This document shows, piece by piece, positions 33,211 to 42,457 of a stretch of DNA of 64,000 nt. Source of the DNA: Tolypothrix sp. NIES-4075 (GTDB taxonomy: Bacteria > Cyanobacteriota > Cyanobacteriia > Cyanobacteriales > Nostocaceae); NCBI RefSeq assembly GCF_002218085.1, contig NZ_BDUC01000001.1, forward strand, positions 1,323,081-1,387,080, in the 5' to 3' direction. The notes under the pieces are model-generated. The model did not search any database. It had not been told where the DNA came from and saw only the letters and a program-made list of their open reading frames with translations. The position numbers and the translations under genes are program-made. Each line of letters begins with the position of its first letter. The first letter of the stretch is position 1.

Positions 33211-34683
33211 ATGATTCCTAACCATTCCATCTCCTTGGATGACCACGCAATTGAAGCCCGTGCTGACAAGCCAGAAGAAGCTTGCGGCGTTTTTGGCATC
33301 TACGCACCAGGGGAAGATGTTGCCAAACTGACCTACTTTGGACTTTATGCCCTTCAACACCGAGGTCAAGAGTCAGCGGGAATTGCCACGTTTGCAGGGG
33401 AACAAGTACACCTGCACAAAGACATGGGTTTGGTATCCCATGTGTTTAACGAATCCATTTTGAGTCAGCTACCGGGTAACTTAGCCGTTGGTCACACTCG
33501 TTACTCAACTACAGGTTCGAGCCGGAAAGTAAACGCCCAGCCTGCTGTTGTCGATACTCGTCTGGGTTCAATAGCATTAGCACATAATGGTAATTTAGTC
33601 AATACAGGGCATTTACGAGAAGAGTTGCTAAAGAGCAAATGCAACTTAGTGACGACAACCGATTCAGAAATGATTGCTTTTGCGATCGCCGAAGAAATCA
33701 ATGCTGGTGCAGACTGGTTAGAAGGCTGCATTCGCGCATTTAACCGCTGCAATGGTGCTTTTAGTTTAGTAATTGGCACTCCAACTGGTGTTATGGGTGT
33801 TCGCGATCCTAATGGCATTCGTCCTTTAGTAATTGGCACATTGGGAGAAAATCCAGTTCGCTACGTTCTCGCATCAGAAACTTGTGGACTAGATATTATT
33901 GGTGCCGATTATCTGCGCGAGGTGGAACCGGGCGAATTAGTTTGGATTACCGAAGATGGTTTAGCTTCCTTCCCCTGGACTCAACAGCCCCAAAAGAAGC
34001 TGTGTATCTTTGAGATGATATATTTTGCCCGCCCTGACAGCATGATGAACAATGAAACATTGTACAGCTACCGACAGCGGTTAGGGCGGCGACTAGCTGA
34101 AGAATCTCCGATTGAGGCAGATATTGTTTTTGGTGTTCCTGATTCTGGTGTACCAGCTGCGATCGGCTTTTCTCAAGCTTCTGGTATTCCCTACGCCGAA
34201 GGATTGATTAAGAATCGTTACGTCGGGCGCACCTTCATTCAGCCAACACAAATGATGCGCGAATCGGGAATCAAAATGAAACTCAATCCCCTCAAAGATG
34301 TGCTATTTGGTAAAAGAGTGGTGATTGTCGATGATTCCATAGTCCGGGGTACAACCAGCCGAAAACTCGTCAAAACCTTGCGGGATGCGGGTGTTGTAGA
34401 AGTGCATATGCGAATTTCCTCCCCCCCAGTAACTCACCCTTGTTTCTACGGTATCGACACCGACACCCAAGATCAGCTAATTGCTGCCACCAAATCAGTA
34501 GAAGAAATTGCCAAACAACTAGAAGTAGATAGCCTAGCCTATCTCAGTTGGAAAGGAATGCTAGAAGCAACGCGAGAAGACACCAATAGTTTTTGTTCTG
34601 CCTGCTTTACCGGCGATTACCCTACCTCAATTCCGGAAGCACTGAAGGGTTCTAAATTGATATTAGAAAAAGCAGCAGTCTAG
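33211..34683 (+). CDS. purF: amidophosphoribosyltransferase
   Basis: The protein has 490 residues from MIPNHSISLDDHAIEARADK. The open frame reaches upstream to 33124, but the ATG at 33211 fits the family. A short propeptide ends before the catalytic Cys25 (EEACGVFGIYAPGEDV); removal of the propeptide exposes the N-terminal nucleophile. Glutaminase part: ALQHRGQESAGIA, VGHTRYSTTGSS and LAHNGNLVNT. Phosphoribosyltransferase part: VVIVDDSIVRGTTSRKLVK. Cysteines for the 4Fe-4S cluster are present near the C-terminus (CFYGID, FCSACFTGDYP). It makes 5-phosphoribosylamine, the first step of purine synthesis. It follows purL after 280 bases with repeats. Confidence 0.96.
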   Translation: MIPNHSISLDDHAIEARADKPEEACGVFGIYAPGEDVAKLTYFGLYALQHRGQESAGIATFAGEQVHLHKDMGLVSHVFNESILSQLPGNLAVGHTRYSTTGSSRKVNAQPAVVDTRLGSIALAHNGNLVNTGHLREELLKSKCNLVTTTDSEMIAFAIAEEINAGADWLEGCIRAFNRCNGAFSLVIGTPTGVMGVRDPNGIRPLVIGTLGENPVRYVLASETCGLDIIGADYLREVEPGELVWITEDGLASFPWTQQPQKKLCIFEMIYFARPDSMMNNETLYSYRQRLGRRLAEESPIEADIVFGVPDSGVPAAIGFSQASGIPYAEGLIKNRYVGRTFIQPTQMMRESGIKMKLNPLKDVLFGKRVVIVDDSIVRGTTSRKLVKTLRDAGVVEVHMRISSPPVTHPCFYGIDTDTQDQLIAATKSVEEIAKQLEVDSLAYLSWKGMLEATREDTNSFCSACFTGDYPTSIPEALKGSKLILEKAAV

Positions 34684-34735
34684 GGAAGGGGGAATGGGGA
34701 ATGGGGAATGGGGAATGGGTAATGGGAAAAAATGC
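34684..34735. repeat. GGGGAAT heptamer repeat
   Basis: Five to six copies of GGGGAAT or close variants right after the purF stop. One of many such blocks in the window (also 36946-36994, 61690-61742). Confidence 0.85.
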
Positions 34736-34854
34736 GTTACCAATTACCCAACGGGATCGCCAGTTGCGCGTCTGTCGGGAGACCTGCAATCGATCGCACT
34801 GGCAAACCAATTACCAATTCGCAATTACCAATTATCAATTCCCCAGTCCCTAAT

Positions 34855-35136
34855 TTAGCTTTGCTGCAAAAATTCTACATTGGGTAACAACGGATCTGTA
34901 ACAATACCCACACCGCTGAAACCCCAGCGTTTCAGCAAACTTTTTACCTGCGTCCCTGGAACAGATTCTACAGAAAAGCGGCTTGCCAGTTCTGCGGCGT
35001 GGGTGTTGAGGTAGCTGAGGGCGTCAAAATGTTCGCCAAATAGCAACAAATAACCCGTTCCTTGCGAGTTAGGACGGGCAGTAAGATAACTACCGTCAGA
35101 TTTTGAGCGTATCAGATAATAAACTTCGGACAGCAT
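34855..35136 (-). CDS. conserved cyanobacterial hypothetical protein
   Basis: The protein has 93 residues from MLSEVYYLIRSKSDGSYLTA. The frame extends 26 codons upstream, but these encode CPPCPPCLPCPP from a tandem repeat, so the ATG at 35136 is taken. The content is LLLFGEHFDALSYLNTHAAE, FSVESVPGTQVKSLLKRWGF and GIVTDPLLPNVEF. I recognise no characterised family. It lies downstream of the ABC permease on the same strand. Confidence 0.7.
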   Translation of the reverse strand: MLSEVYYLIRSKSDGSYLTARPNSQGTGYLLLFGEHFDALSYLNTHAAELASRFSVESVPGTQVKSLLKRWGFSGVGIVTDPLLPNVEFLQQS

Positions 35137-35280
35137 GGAGGGGAAGGGGAGAGTTCTTGAGATGGGGGGACAAGGGAGACAAGGAGGACAAGGGGGACAA
35201 CCAACCACTAACAACGCTCCAACTAACCACTAACATTGTACAGACGCGATGTTCCTCGCGTCTCTACCACTAACAACCAA

Positions 35281-36327
35281 CTAATTCAAATTTTCTAGGC
35301 GAATGCGCGGATCGGCTGCTTTCAGCATTAAGTCGGCGACTAAATTGCCGACTATTAAAAGTACTGCACCCATTACCAAGCTTGCCATTGCTAGAGGCAC
35401 ATCTAGATTCATTAAAGCTTGTAAAGTCAACTTTCCTAAACCGGGCCAGTTAAAAAACTGCTCAGTAATGAAAGCACCGCTTAATAAACTAGCTAACTCG
35501 AAGCCCAATAACGTAATTAACGGGTTAACGGCATTACGCAGGGCATGAACGTAAATAACGCGGTTTTCGGGCAATCCTTTAGCGCGAGCGGTTTGGATGT
35601 AATCTTGACGCAGTACATCTAACATTTCGCCGCGAGTGATTCGCTGTAAACCAGCAAAGCTAGTGATGCTTAAAGCGATGGTGGGTAAGATTAAGTGCCA
35701 GCCTATATCTATAATTTTCCCAATTGGGGAGAGGTCGCTGTAATAAATGCTGGTCATGCCACCTACGGGAAATAGGGGGGTGGTGATTTGGGCAAAGAAC
35801 AGTAAAAATAAAGCGGCAATGAAACTGGGAAATCCTTGTCCGAGGTAGCTTAAGACTTGCAAAATCCGGTCGTATGCGCGATTTTGCTTGACGGCGGCGG
35901 TGATGCCTAAGGGGATAGCGATCGCCCAAGTTACAATTAAAGAAGCGATCGCCATCAACAATGTTGCTGGTACACGTTCCCACAACAAAGATGCGACAGA
36001 ACGATTATAAGAAAAACTCGTCCCAAAATCTCCCCGTGTCAAAATATTCCACAACCAAAGTCCAAATTGTTCCAGCCAAGACTTATCCAAACCAAACTGT
36101 CGTCGCAGTTCGTCAATTCGTTCTTTAGAAATTTTCGGATTTGCCTCCAAGGAACTGACATAATCCCCTGGTGCGAGCTGCATAATAAAAAATGACAATG
36201 CTGATGCTAAAAACAATGTCAAAAGCGCCTGTAATAGCCGCTTCATGACATAAATAAAGGTTTCGCTAGTGACCAGCCTATACAGCCAATCTCGACTTGT
36301 TTCTAAGGAAATTCTGGTAGAAGTCAT
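35281..36327 (-). CDS. ABC transporter permease, DppB/OppB type
   Basis: The protein has 348 residues. A first membrane helix (ALLTLFLASALSFFIMQLAP) is followed by the DppB-specific N-terminal domain (LRRQFGLDKSWLEQFGLWLW ... RGDFGTSFSYNRSVASLL) and five further membrane segments. The EAA loop is REMLDVLRQDYIQTARAKGL-like, with ARAKGLPENRVIYVHALRNA. Such permeases import peptides, nickel or other solutes together with a DppC permease, ATPases and a binding protein. None of these partners is in the window, as is common in cyanobacteria, where the parts of this system are scattered. Confidence 0.93.
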   Translation of the reverse strand: MTSTRISLETSRDWLYRLVTSETFIYVMKRLLQALLTLFLASALSFFIMQLAPGDYVSSLEANPKISKERIDELRRQFGLDKSWLEQFGLWLWNILTRGDFGTSFSYNRSVASLLWERVPATLLMAIASLIVTWAIAIPLGITAAVKQNRAYDRILQVLSYLGQGFPSFIAALFLLFFAQITTPLFPVGGMTSIYYSDLSPIGKIIDIGWHLILPTIALSITSFAGLQRITRGEMLDVLRQDYIQTARAKGLPENRVIYVHALRNAVNPLITLLGFELASLLSGAFITEQFFNWPGLGKLTLQALMNLDVPLAMASLVMGAVLLIVGNLVADLMLKAADPRIRLENLN

Positions 36328-36418
36328 AGTACTTTGTCAAAGGTCAACACTCAAAAGCCAACAGTCAACAGTCAACAGTCAAGAGTTAATCAAATGACTT
36401 TGGACTTTGGACTTTTGA

Positions 36419-36937
36419 CTAATATTCCACAAGGCTAATAATCGGCACATCCGGCAGATTTTTTCGCCCTTGCAAATCCCGTAGCTCGATGATAAACCCA
36501 AATCCTACAAGTTCGCAGCCAATCTTCTGTATTAAAGAAGCCGTCGCACTCGCGGTTCCACCTGTCGCAATCAAATCATCTACAATTAAAACCCGGCTAT
36601 TGGGGTGCAAAGCGTCCTGATGCATTTCCAAACAGTCCGTACCATACTCTAGTTCATATTCAACCGAATGAACTGGTGCTGGTAACTTACCTGGTTTGCG
36701 AACGGGAATAAAACCAACTCCTAATTTATAAGCTAGAGGTGTACCAAAAATGAAGCCCCGCGACTCCATTCCCACAATATAATCAGCTTTTAGTCCGGCA
36801 TCAATGCATTTTTCAGCAAAAATGTCAATAGTGTAACGCAGTCCTTGAGGATCGCGCAGCAGTGTAGTGATATCCCGAAAGACAATTCCGGGTTTAGGAA
36901 AATCTGGGATGTCACGAATCAGAGACTTTAAATCCAT
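36419..36937 (-). CDS. apt: adenine phosphoribosyltransferase
   Basis: The protein has 172 residues. MDLKSLIRDIPDFPKPGIVF, RDITTLLRDPQGLR, VGMESRGFIFGTPLAYKLGV and the PRPP-binding loop VLIVDDLIATGGTASATASL are all typical. It salvages adenine to AMP. It lies near purL/purF but on the opposite strand, with the DppB-type gene downstream. Confidence 0.96.
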   Translation of the reverse strand: MDLKSLIRDIPDFPKPGIVFRDITTLLRDPQGLRYTIDIFAEKCIDAGLKADYIVGMESRGFIFGTPLAYKLGVGFIPVRKPGKLPAPVHSVEYELEYGTDCLEMHQDALHPNSRVLIVDDLIATGGTASATASLIQKIGCELVGFGFIIELRDLQGRKNLPDVPIISLVEY

Positions 36938-37402
36938 AAGAATAGGGAATGGGGAATGGGGAGTGGGGAGTGGGGAATTGGGAATGGGGAATGGGGACGC
37001 TTGGACGCTTGGACGCTTGGACGCTTGGACGCTTGGACGCTTAAAAAGAATTATTACCCATTACCCATTACCCATTATCCATTACCAGTCCCTAATCCCT
37101 GATACCTGAAAAATCGTACACTATAATGTCATACGCTTGGGATCATTGCTTCATAACGGACAATCCATTGACGATTATCAGAATCTACACCAAGCTAAAG
37201 ATGGAATTATACTACCTCTTGTTGCTATTAAACTTATGTTTTAAAAACTTACAATCTCAATATACGGAAACCTTTGAGTAGAACGAGTAAGTAATCTATA
37301 TATCAGGCAGTCCTACTACTGCCACGTGAAAATGTTTAAGTTTAGACTAGCTATCTTAAATTAGTTTTACCTAGTCTGTTGCGATCGCACAAGGTATTTA
37401 TA
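36938..37402. other. gap between apt and the DUF3038 gene
   Basis: 465 bases without a gene. The left part is tandem repeat (GGGGAAT, 8-mer GGACGCTT, CCCATTA). The rest is AT-rich and must hold the promoters of both divergent genes. Confidence 0.55.
36995..37042. repeat. 8-bp tandem repeat GGACGCTT, six copies
   Basis: Six perfect copies of GGACGCTT in a row, starting at 36995 and every 8 bases. They lie within a longer block of GGGGAAT and CCCATTA heptamers. Confidence 0.92.
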
Positions 37403-38032
37403 ATGAATGTTTCTGCTTCTTTAACGCCGTTCAACAGTAGTCCCACGCAAAAATCAGCGCCGATGATTCTGGACACTCTCCCCGATCCTGCAATTGAGGG
37501 ACAAGGATGTCCCCGTACAACCCGCGTGCAAATTGACCTTATTTTACTAGCAATTGAAGCTTTAGAACTGGGTGGTTCTGAAGCAATTTTGGGATTTGCT
37601 GAAGAATTGGAGCTCAAAGGTATTATTAAAGATCGGGTGAATTTATGGCGAATGCGTAGCACTAACCCGTTACGTAGAGCAAATATTCGCCGTCCTTTGA
37701 CTATTATCGAGGCGAAAGCTTTGGTAATAATCGCTTGCTATTTGGCGCGACGGTTGACAGTTGTCATTCGCCAAATGCTCATGATTTATCAACAAATGAA
37801 TGAAAAACAGATTCCCTTAGAACAAAATTTGCGGCTTTCTAATTATCTAGAGCGATTTAGAGCGCATTTTAAAAGCCGCATGAATCCCCGCCGTTCTGGT
37901 TTTTTGGCATTAACTTCTGATGATAAATTAGATGAACTGGCGATGAATTTGTTAAGTAAATTATTATTTTGTACAGGTACAGCGGGAATGCAACGCTTCT
38001 GGATTAGTCTTTTTGACGGTGAAGTAGAATGA
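37403..38032 (+). CDS. DUF3038 protein
   Basis: The protein has 209 residues from MNVSASLTPFNSSPTQKSAP; the frame opens 8 codons earlier with a weak TTG. Conserved blocks: RTTRVQIDLILLAIEALELG, GGSEAILGFAEELELKGIIK, DRVNLWRMRSTNPLRR and SNYLERFRAHFKSRMNPRR. DUF3038 is found in cyanobacteria and nearly always together with DUF4335. The stop overlaps the next start (ATGA), so the two are coupled. No catalytic motif is seen. Confidence 0.85.
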   Translation: MNVSASLTPFNSSPTQKSAPMILDTLPDPAIEGQGCPRTTRVQIDLILLAIEALELGGSEAILGFAEELELKGIIKDRVNLWRMRSTNPLRRANIRRPLTIIEAKALVIIACYLARRLTVVIRQMLMIYQQMNEKQIPLEQNLRLSNYLERFRAHFKSRMNPRRSGFLALTSDDKLDELAMNLLSKLLFCTGTAGMQRFWISLFDGEVE

Positions 38033-39483
38033 ATATTCAACGTAAGTATAGTTTACCTAATTGCACACTGCTTTTAGAAGGTTTAAGTGATGCTACAAGA
38101 GCGACACACTTCCAAGAAATGCGCCCAGAACTGTCAATTCTGGTAAATGCAGAATGCTATTTATCCGGCTACAAACAGCCATTAGTGGGAGGACGAGAAT
38201 TTTTTGAAAGTTTGGTGAGAGCCGTTAGTGGTTATGCTCAAGAATTTTTGAGCAATGTACCGAACCCACTCGCACACAACACAGAATCAGAGTTAGTGCA
38301 GTTTCAGAAAATTCACAGCAATCGACATAGATTGATTGTGCATTCAGATGTGCAAAAAAATGCCGAAGCTAAATCTAATAATGGAAAAGCACCAATTGAA
38401 ATCGATTTGAATAGTGTGCAGTTGTTTGATTTAGTCGAAGCGGTGGATCAGTTTTTTGCTGATAGCCAAACTTTACCAGAGTTGTCACTAGAATTACAAC
38501 CTGTTGGCAAAGGTTCTGGTCTTGCTAGTCAAGCGTTTATCAAGCAAGCAGTACCCGCTGGTGTGGGAGTATCGAGTTTGGCTGTATGTGCGATCGCCAT
38601 TGGTTTGATTCCAGCGCCACAACTGCGTCAACCACAACAGCAGACTAACTCTACAACACCCAGCAACACACAGAAAGCAGCAGATGCTACAAATCGCACA
38701 GCATCTGCTATCCCCACAGCATCTGCTACCCCCATAGCAAATGCTATTCCCACACCAACTACCACCCCGACTGCAACAAGCGCAGTTACAACAGATTTAG
38801 AAGCTCTTTTAAAAACAGTTCCGGAAATTACTGATGCCTCTCAACTGCGGGCATTAAATCGCCAAGTCTACAATCAAATTAATCCTGATTGGGCTAATCG
38901 CTCAGGATTAAATGAGGATTTAGTCTATCGTCTCGGTGTGGCTGCGGATGGTGCGATCGTCGGTTATAAAGCGACGAATAAAGAAGCAAATCAGGCAATA
39001 GAAAAAACTCCTTTGCCGAAACTGCTTTATAATCCTGCCAAACGTGGGGGCATTAACAACGAACCGATCGCTCAATTTCGAGTAGTATTTACACAGCAAG
39101 GTGTGCTGCAAGTTAGTCCTTGGCGGGGATACGCCAACACACCACAAGTTATCGGCGCAAAAATCACAGATGCCAACGCCGTCAAAGATTTAAATAAGAA
39201 GCTTTATGATACAATTCGCCAAAATTGGAGCGGTACTCCCACTTTTTCGCAAAATTTGAAGTATCGAGTCGCCGTCAACAAAGATGGAACGATCGCCGAT
39301 TATGAACCACTTAACCAAGTAGCTTTTGATTATTTCCGGGAAACACCGCTTCCCAAGATATTCAACGCACTTTACGGTTCAAATGTAGCCCCTCCCAACA
39401 CCAAACAACCCCTCGCTCACTACCAAGTAGTATTTCAGCCCAACGGCAATCTAGAAGTCACTCCTTGGCAGGGATATCGATAA
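38029..39483 (+). CDS. DUF4335 protein
   Basis: The protein has 484 residues. The N-terminal 190 residues match DUF4335 (IQRKYSLPNCTLLLEGLSDA, RPELSILVNAECYLSGYKQP, FFESLVRAVSGYAQEFLSNV). A possible membrane segment follows (VGVSSLAVCAIAIGLIPAP), then a low-complexity linker of ATPTATP type. The C-terminal 220 residues hold two related domains (LGVAADGAIVGYKATNKEAN and YRVAVNKDGTIADYEPLNQV), each ending with VSPWRGY or VTPWQGY. Overall it looks like an inner-membrane protein with extra-cytoplasmic repeats. The last 26 codons are part of a tandem duplication (see 39397-39745). Confidence 0.85.
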   Translation: MNIQRKYSLPNCTLLLEGLSDATRATHFQEMRPELSILVNAECYLSGYKQPLVGGREFFESLVRAVSGYAQEFLSNVPNPLAHNTESELVQFQKIHSNRHRLIVHSDVQKNAEAKSNNGKAPIEIDLNSVQLFDLVEAVDQFFADSQTLPELSLELQPVGKGSGLASQAFIKQAVPAGVGVSSLAVCAIAIGLIPAPQLRQPQQQTNSTTPSNTQKAADATNRTASAIPTASATPIANAIPTPTTTPTATSAVTTDLEALLKTVPEITDASQLRALNRQVYNQINPDWANRSGLNEDLVYRLGVAADGAIVGYKATNKEANQAIEKTPLPKLLYNPAKRGGINNEPIAQFRVVFTQQGVLQVSPWRGYANTPQVIGAKITDANAVKDLNKKLYDTIRQNWSGTPTFSQNLKYRVAVNKDGTIADYEPLNQVAFDYFRETPLPKIFNALYGSNVAPPNTKQPLAHYQVVFQPNGNLEVTPWQGYR

Positions 39484-39745
39484 TTGGGAACGCGGGAACG
39501 TGGGAACGTGGGAACGTGGTAATTGCAAGCTTGTTTTTTCCATTACCCATTACCTATTCCCCATTACCCATTACCTAACACCAAACAACCCCTCGCTCAC
39601 TAGCAAGTAGTATTTCAGCCCAACGGCAATCTATAAATCACTCCTTGGCAGGGATATCGATAATTGGGAACGTGGGAACGTGGTAATTGCAAGCTTGTTT
39701 TTTCCATTACCCATTACCTATTCCCCATTACCCATTACCTATTTC
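39397..39745. repeat. 180-bp tandem duplication of the DUF4335 gene end
   Basis: Bases 39397-39576 (last codons of the DUF4335 gene, stop, and flanking GGGAACGT and CCCATTA repeats) are repeated from 39577 to about 39745, with few base changes: TACCAAG to TAGCAAG (a stop), CTAGAAGTC to CTATAAATC, and fewer GGGAACGT units. The second copy is non-coding. Confidence 0.88.
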
Positions 39746-39753
39746 CCATTCCC

Positions 39754-42024
39754 CTATTTTGTAATTCTCCCCATATAATTTCCCCAAAGTTGGGCTGCTT
39801 GAGCGCTGCTGCCAGATGTGGGAGAATTATTATCGTTTCCTAACCAAATACCAGTTACGAGTTGCTTACTAGGAATAAAGCCAATAAACCACAGGTCAAC
39901 GTTGTTATTTGTTGTGCCTGTTTTACCAGCTTCGCCTAATCCAATAGCGGCACTGCGTCCTGTACCTCTGGAGATGACACCGCGTAGCAAATTGGTCATG
40001 GTATCGGCTATTTCCGGTTTGAGTACGCGCTTGTTTGCTTCTGGATCTTGGTCAAAGGAGTAGATGACGCGGCAAGTTTTTAAATCATTGCGATCGCGAC
40101 AATCACTGCTATCTAAAATCCGGCTAATTGCGTGCGGACGATTCCAGACACCACGATTACCAATGGCTCCAAAAGCACCAGTCATTTCCGTGACATTAAC
40201 TACACTTTGACCAAGCACCAAACCCGCAACTGGATCTAGAGAAGACTTTATCCCCAAACGGTGCGCCATTGCTACAACTTTATTTAATCCGATTTCTTTG
40301 GCAACTCGTAAAGCGATCGGGTTTTCGGAAAGCGCAAGACCGGTAGCGATATCATAACTACCACCAGCACCACTGCGACAAGGTTTGTAGGTAAAGCCTT
40401 GCCAGCGCAAAGAATCACACGAATAACTTCTTTCAGGGGAAATTCCTTGCTCAATGGCAGCAGTGTAAGTAAAAAGTTTAAAAGTAGAACCGGGTTGTCT
40501 TTTAGCCTGGATAGCGCGATTAAACTGACTTTTTTTGTAATCGGTTCCCCCTACCATTGCCAGTATCGCACCGGTGCTGGAATCAAGAGTAACTATTGCT
40601 CCTTGGGAATAACGAAAACTTGAGCCACCGTTGTTGACAGAATTTCGCAACGCGGCTTCGGCTTGCGTTTGAATTGCTGGGTCTAGCTGAGTTTCTATAA
40701 TAAAGTTGCCTTCTGTGGCTAAATCTTCACCCAAAATCGATTTGAGTTCTTGAAAGACGTAACTGTAGAAATAGGGTGCAATTGTTTTGGCTTGCTGTTC
40801 GCAAACTTTGGGGCTAACTTCGATAGGCGATCGCCTAGCGCGGTTATACTCTTCTTGTTTGATTTTCCCCATCTCCAGCAACCGCTTCAGCACGCGATTG
40901 CGATATTCAATTGCTTCTAATTTATTCTTACTTTCTCCACAAAAATCGAAGCCATTGGGAGCGGGTAAAATTCCTACTAACGTCGCAGCTTCTGCCAAAG
41001 TTAATTCTTTTGCCGGCTTCTCAAAGTAAAATCGAGCTGCATCCTCAAACCCGGAGGTATCCACCCCCAAAAAGACCCGATTTAGATAAGTCAGTAAAAT
41101 TTCATCTTTACTGTAAAAGGTTTCTAACTTCAAAGCAACTACAGCCTCTCGCAATTTTCGCCCAAGGGAGTCTTGGCTGCCGACATATTCGCGAAATAAA
41201 CTTCTGGCGACTTGCTGAGTTACAGTACTAGCACCTTGCTGTACATCTCCACTGCGGCTATTAATTAGCACTGCTCGCAAAATTCCGTATGGGTCAACCC
41301 CGAAGTGCCAATAATAACGGCTATCTTCTGAGGCTACTACAGCAGCGGGCAAATAAGGACCAAAGTCTTCTAAACGCTTTTTGTCGATGTGAGCTGTAGA
41401 GCGAGGTTCGCGTAATGGCTTTTGTCCATCACGAGCGTAAACGATTACCGGGGCGCGGGTGGCTGTGGGTAGAGGTCTAACCGAGAATTTGAGCCATTCT
41501 ACGCCAATTACCAAGGCGAATAAGGCTGTGGCTCCACCGACACCGCAAGCGCTCCATGTGGCAGCTTTTACATACCAAGGTGGTGGATCGACGTATTGCA
41601 GCCGCACGGAAGCGGCGAGTTCTGGTGGTCCGAGGGTGAAGGTGTCACCGTGTCGTAGTTCTAGGGAAGTGACACGACGTTTGCCGCGATAAATGCCATT
41701 AGTTGAGTTTTCATCTTTGATGATAAAAACCGGAGTTCGTTGAGTAGAATCGCGGGACAGTGACAGATGAATTTGGCTGACAACTGGGTTGCGGATGACG
41801 ATATCGCAGGATTTGGAACTGCGACCTAATACGTAGCGATCGCCTAATAATGGATATACCTCCGCCTTGTCCGCCCCCGAATCCTGCACCAATAATTCTG
41901 GTACTCTGGCATTAGGTCGCAGCGCTAGTTTGGAAAAATCAACTCTTGCTTGAATTGTTTGTACTGCTTGAGTCACCTGACCAAGCAAAGTTTTTGGCTT
42001 TTGAGGGGGGTGGGGGGAACTCAT
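39754..42024 (-). CDS. class A penicillin-binding protein with N-terminal FHA domain
   Basis: The protein has 756 residues. Residues about 60-140 form an FHA domain (YVLGRSSKSCDIVIRNPVVS, then QIHLSL and DENSTNGIYRGKRR), which binds phosphothreonine. A membrane helix follows at about 155-178. The glycosyltransferase-51 domain has AVVASEDSRYYWHFGVDPYG with the catalytic Glu, GASTVTQQVARSL, and the transpeptidase domain has GSTFKLFTYTAAIEQG (SxxK serine), SEN in ALSENPIAL and KTGTTNN. It polymerises and cross-links peptidoglycan. The FHA fusion suggests control by a Ser/Thr kinase; this form is known in cyanobacteria but no kinase gene is intact nearby. Confidence 0.95.
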   Translation of the reverse strand: MSSPHPPQKPKTLLGQVTQAVQTIQARVDFSKLALRPNARVPELLVQDSGADKAEVYPLLGDRYVLGRSSKSCDIVIRNPVVSQIHLSLSRDSTQRTPVFIIKDENSTNGIYRGKRRVTSLELRHGDTFTLGPPELAASVRLQYVDPPPWYVKAATWSACGVGGATALFALVIGVEWLKFSVRPLPTATRAPVIVYARDGQKPLREPRSTAHIDKKRLEDFGPYLPAAVVASEDSRYYWHFGVDPYGILRAVLINSRSGDVQQGASTVTQQVARSLFREYVGSQDSLGRKLREAVVALKLETFYSKDEILLTYLNRVFLGVDTSGFEDAARFYFEKPAKELTLAEAATLVGILPAPNGFDFCGESKNKLEAIEYRNRVLKRLLEMGKIKQEEYNRARRSPIEVSPKVCEQQAKTIAPYFYSYVFQELKSILGEDLATEGNFIIETQLDPAIQTQAEAALRNSVNNGGSSFRYSQGAIVTLDSSTGAILAMVGGTDYKKSQFNRAIQAKRQPGSTFKLFTYTAAIEQGISPERSYSCDSLRWQGFTYKPCRSGAGGSYDIATGLALSENPIALRVAKEIGLNKVVAMAHRLGIKSSLDPVAGLVLGQSVVNVTEMTGAFGAIGNRGVWNRPHAISRILDSSDCRDRNDLKTCRVIYSFDQDPEANKRVLKPEIADTMTNLLRGVISRGTGRSAAIGLGEAGKTGTTNNNVDLWFIGFIPSKQLVTGIWLGNDNNSPTSGSSAQAAQLWGNYMGRITK

Positions 42025-42457
42025 TGGCTATATCACACCACGGTTATTTAGTCAAGTTAACTGTCGATTTGCGCTCTTGATGCTGGTATTTCACCATTTT
42101 ACTCATAAGCCAAAATAGAATTTGGCTGTACGGAATTATTTGAATTGAATTTGACACCAATACCATATCAAGCGATCGTACTGAGCTTGTTAAGGTTATG
42201 ACATTTATACCTAAGCAATAATTCTTATGCAAATTCTCTAATCCCTATTTCGTAGACTATATTTGGTTTCCGAACAAAATATAGTTATTTGAAGTTGTAT
42301 TGATAATAACTACCAATACTGTTAGAAAATGTGTAAATTTTATAGCTTTAGCATCTAGACATATTTCAAATTCAAAATATACATCTTCATTTAGGAAGAT
42401 TTTATAAATTATATTGTTTGATTTAATAGGCGGAGTGTTCCGTTGAGGTTAAATAAG
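42025..42457. other. AT-rich gap, promoter region of the Pro/Thr/Ser-rich gene
   Basis: 433 bases without a gene between two divergent genes. Mostly AT-rich. No repeat or hairpin stands out. Confidence 0.5.
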
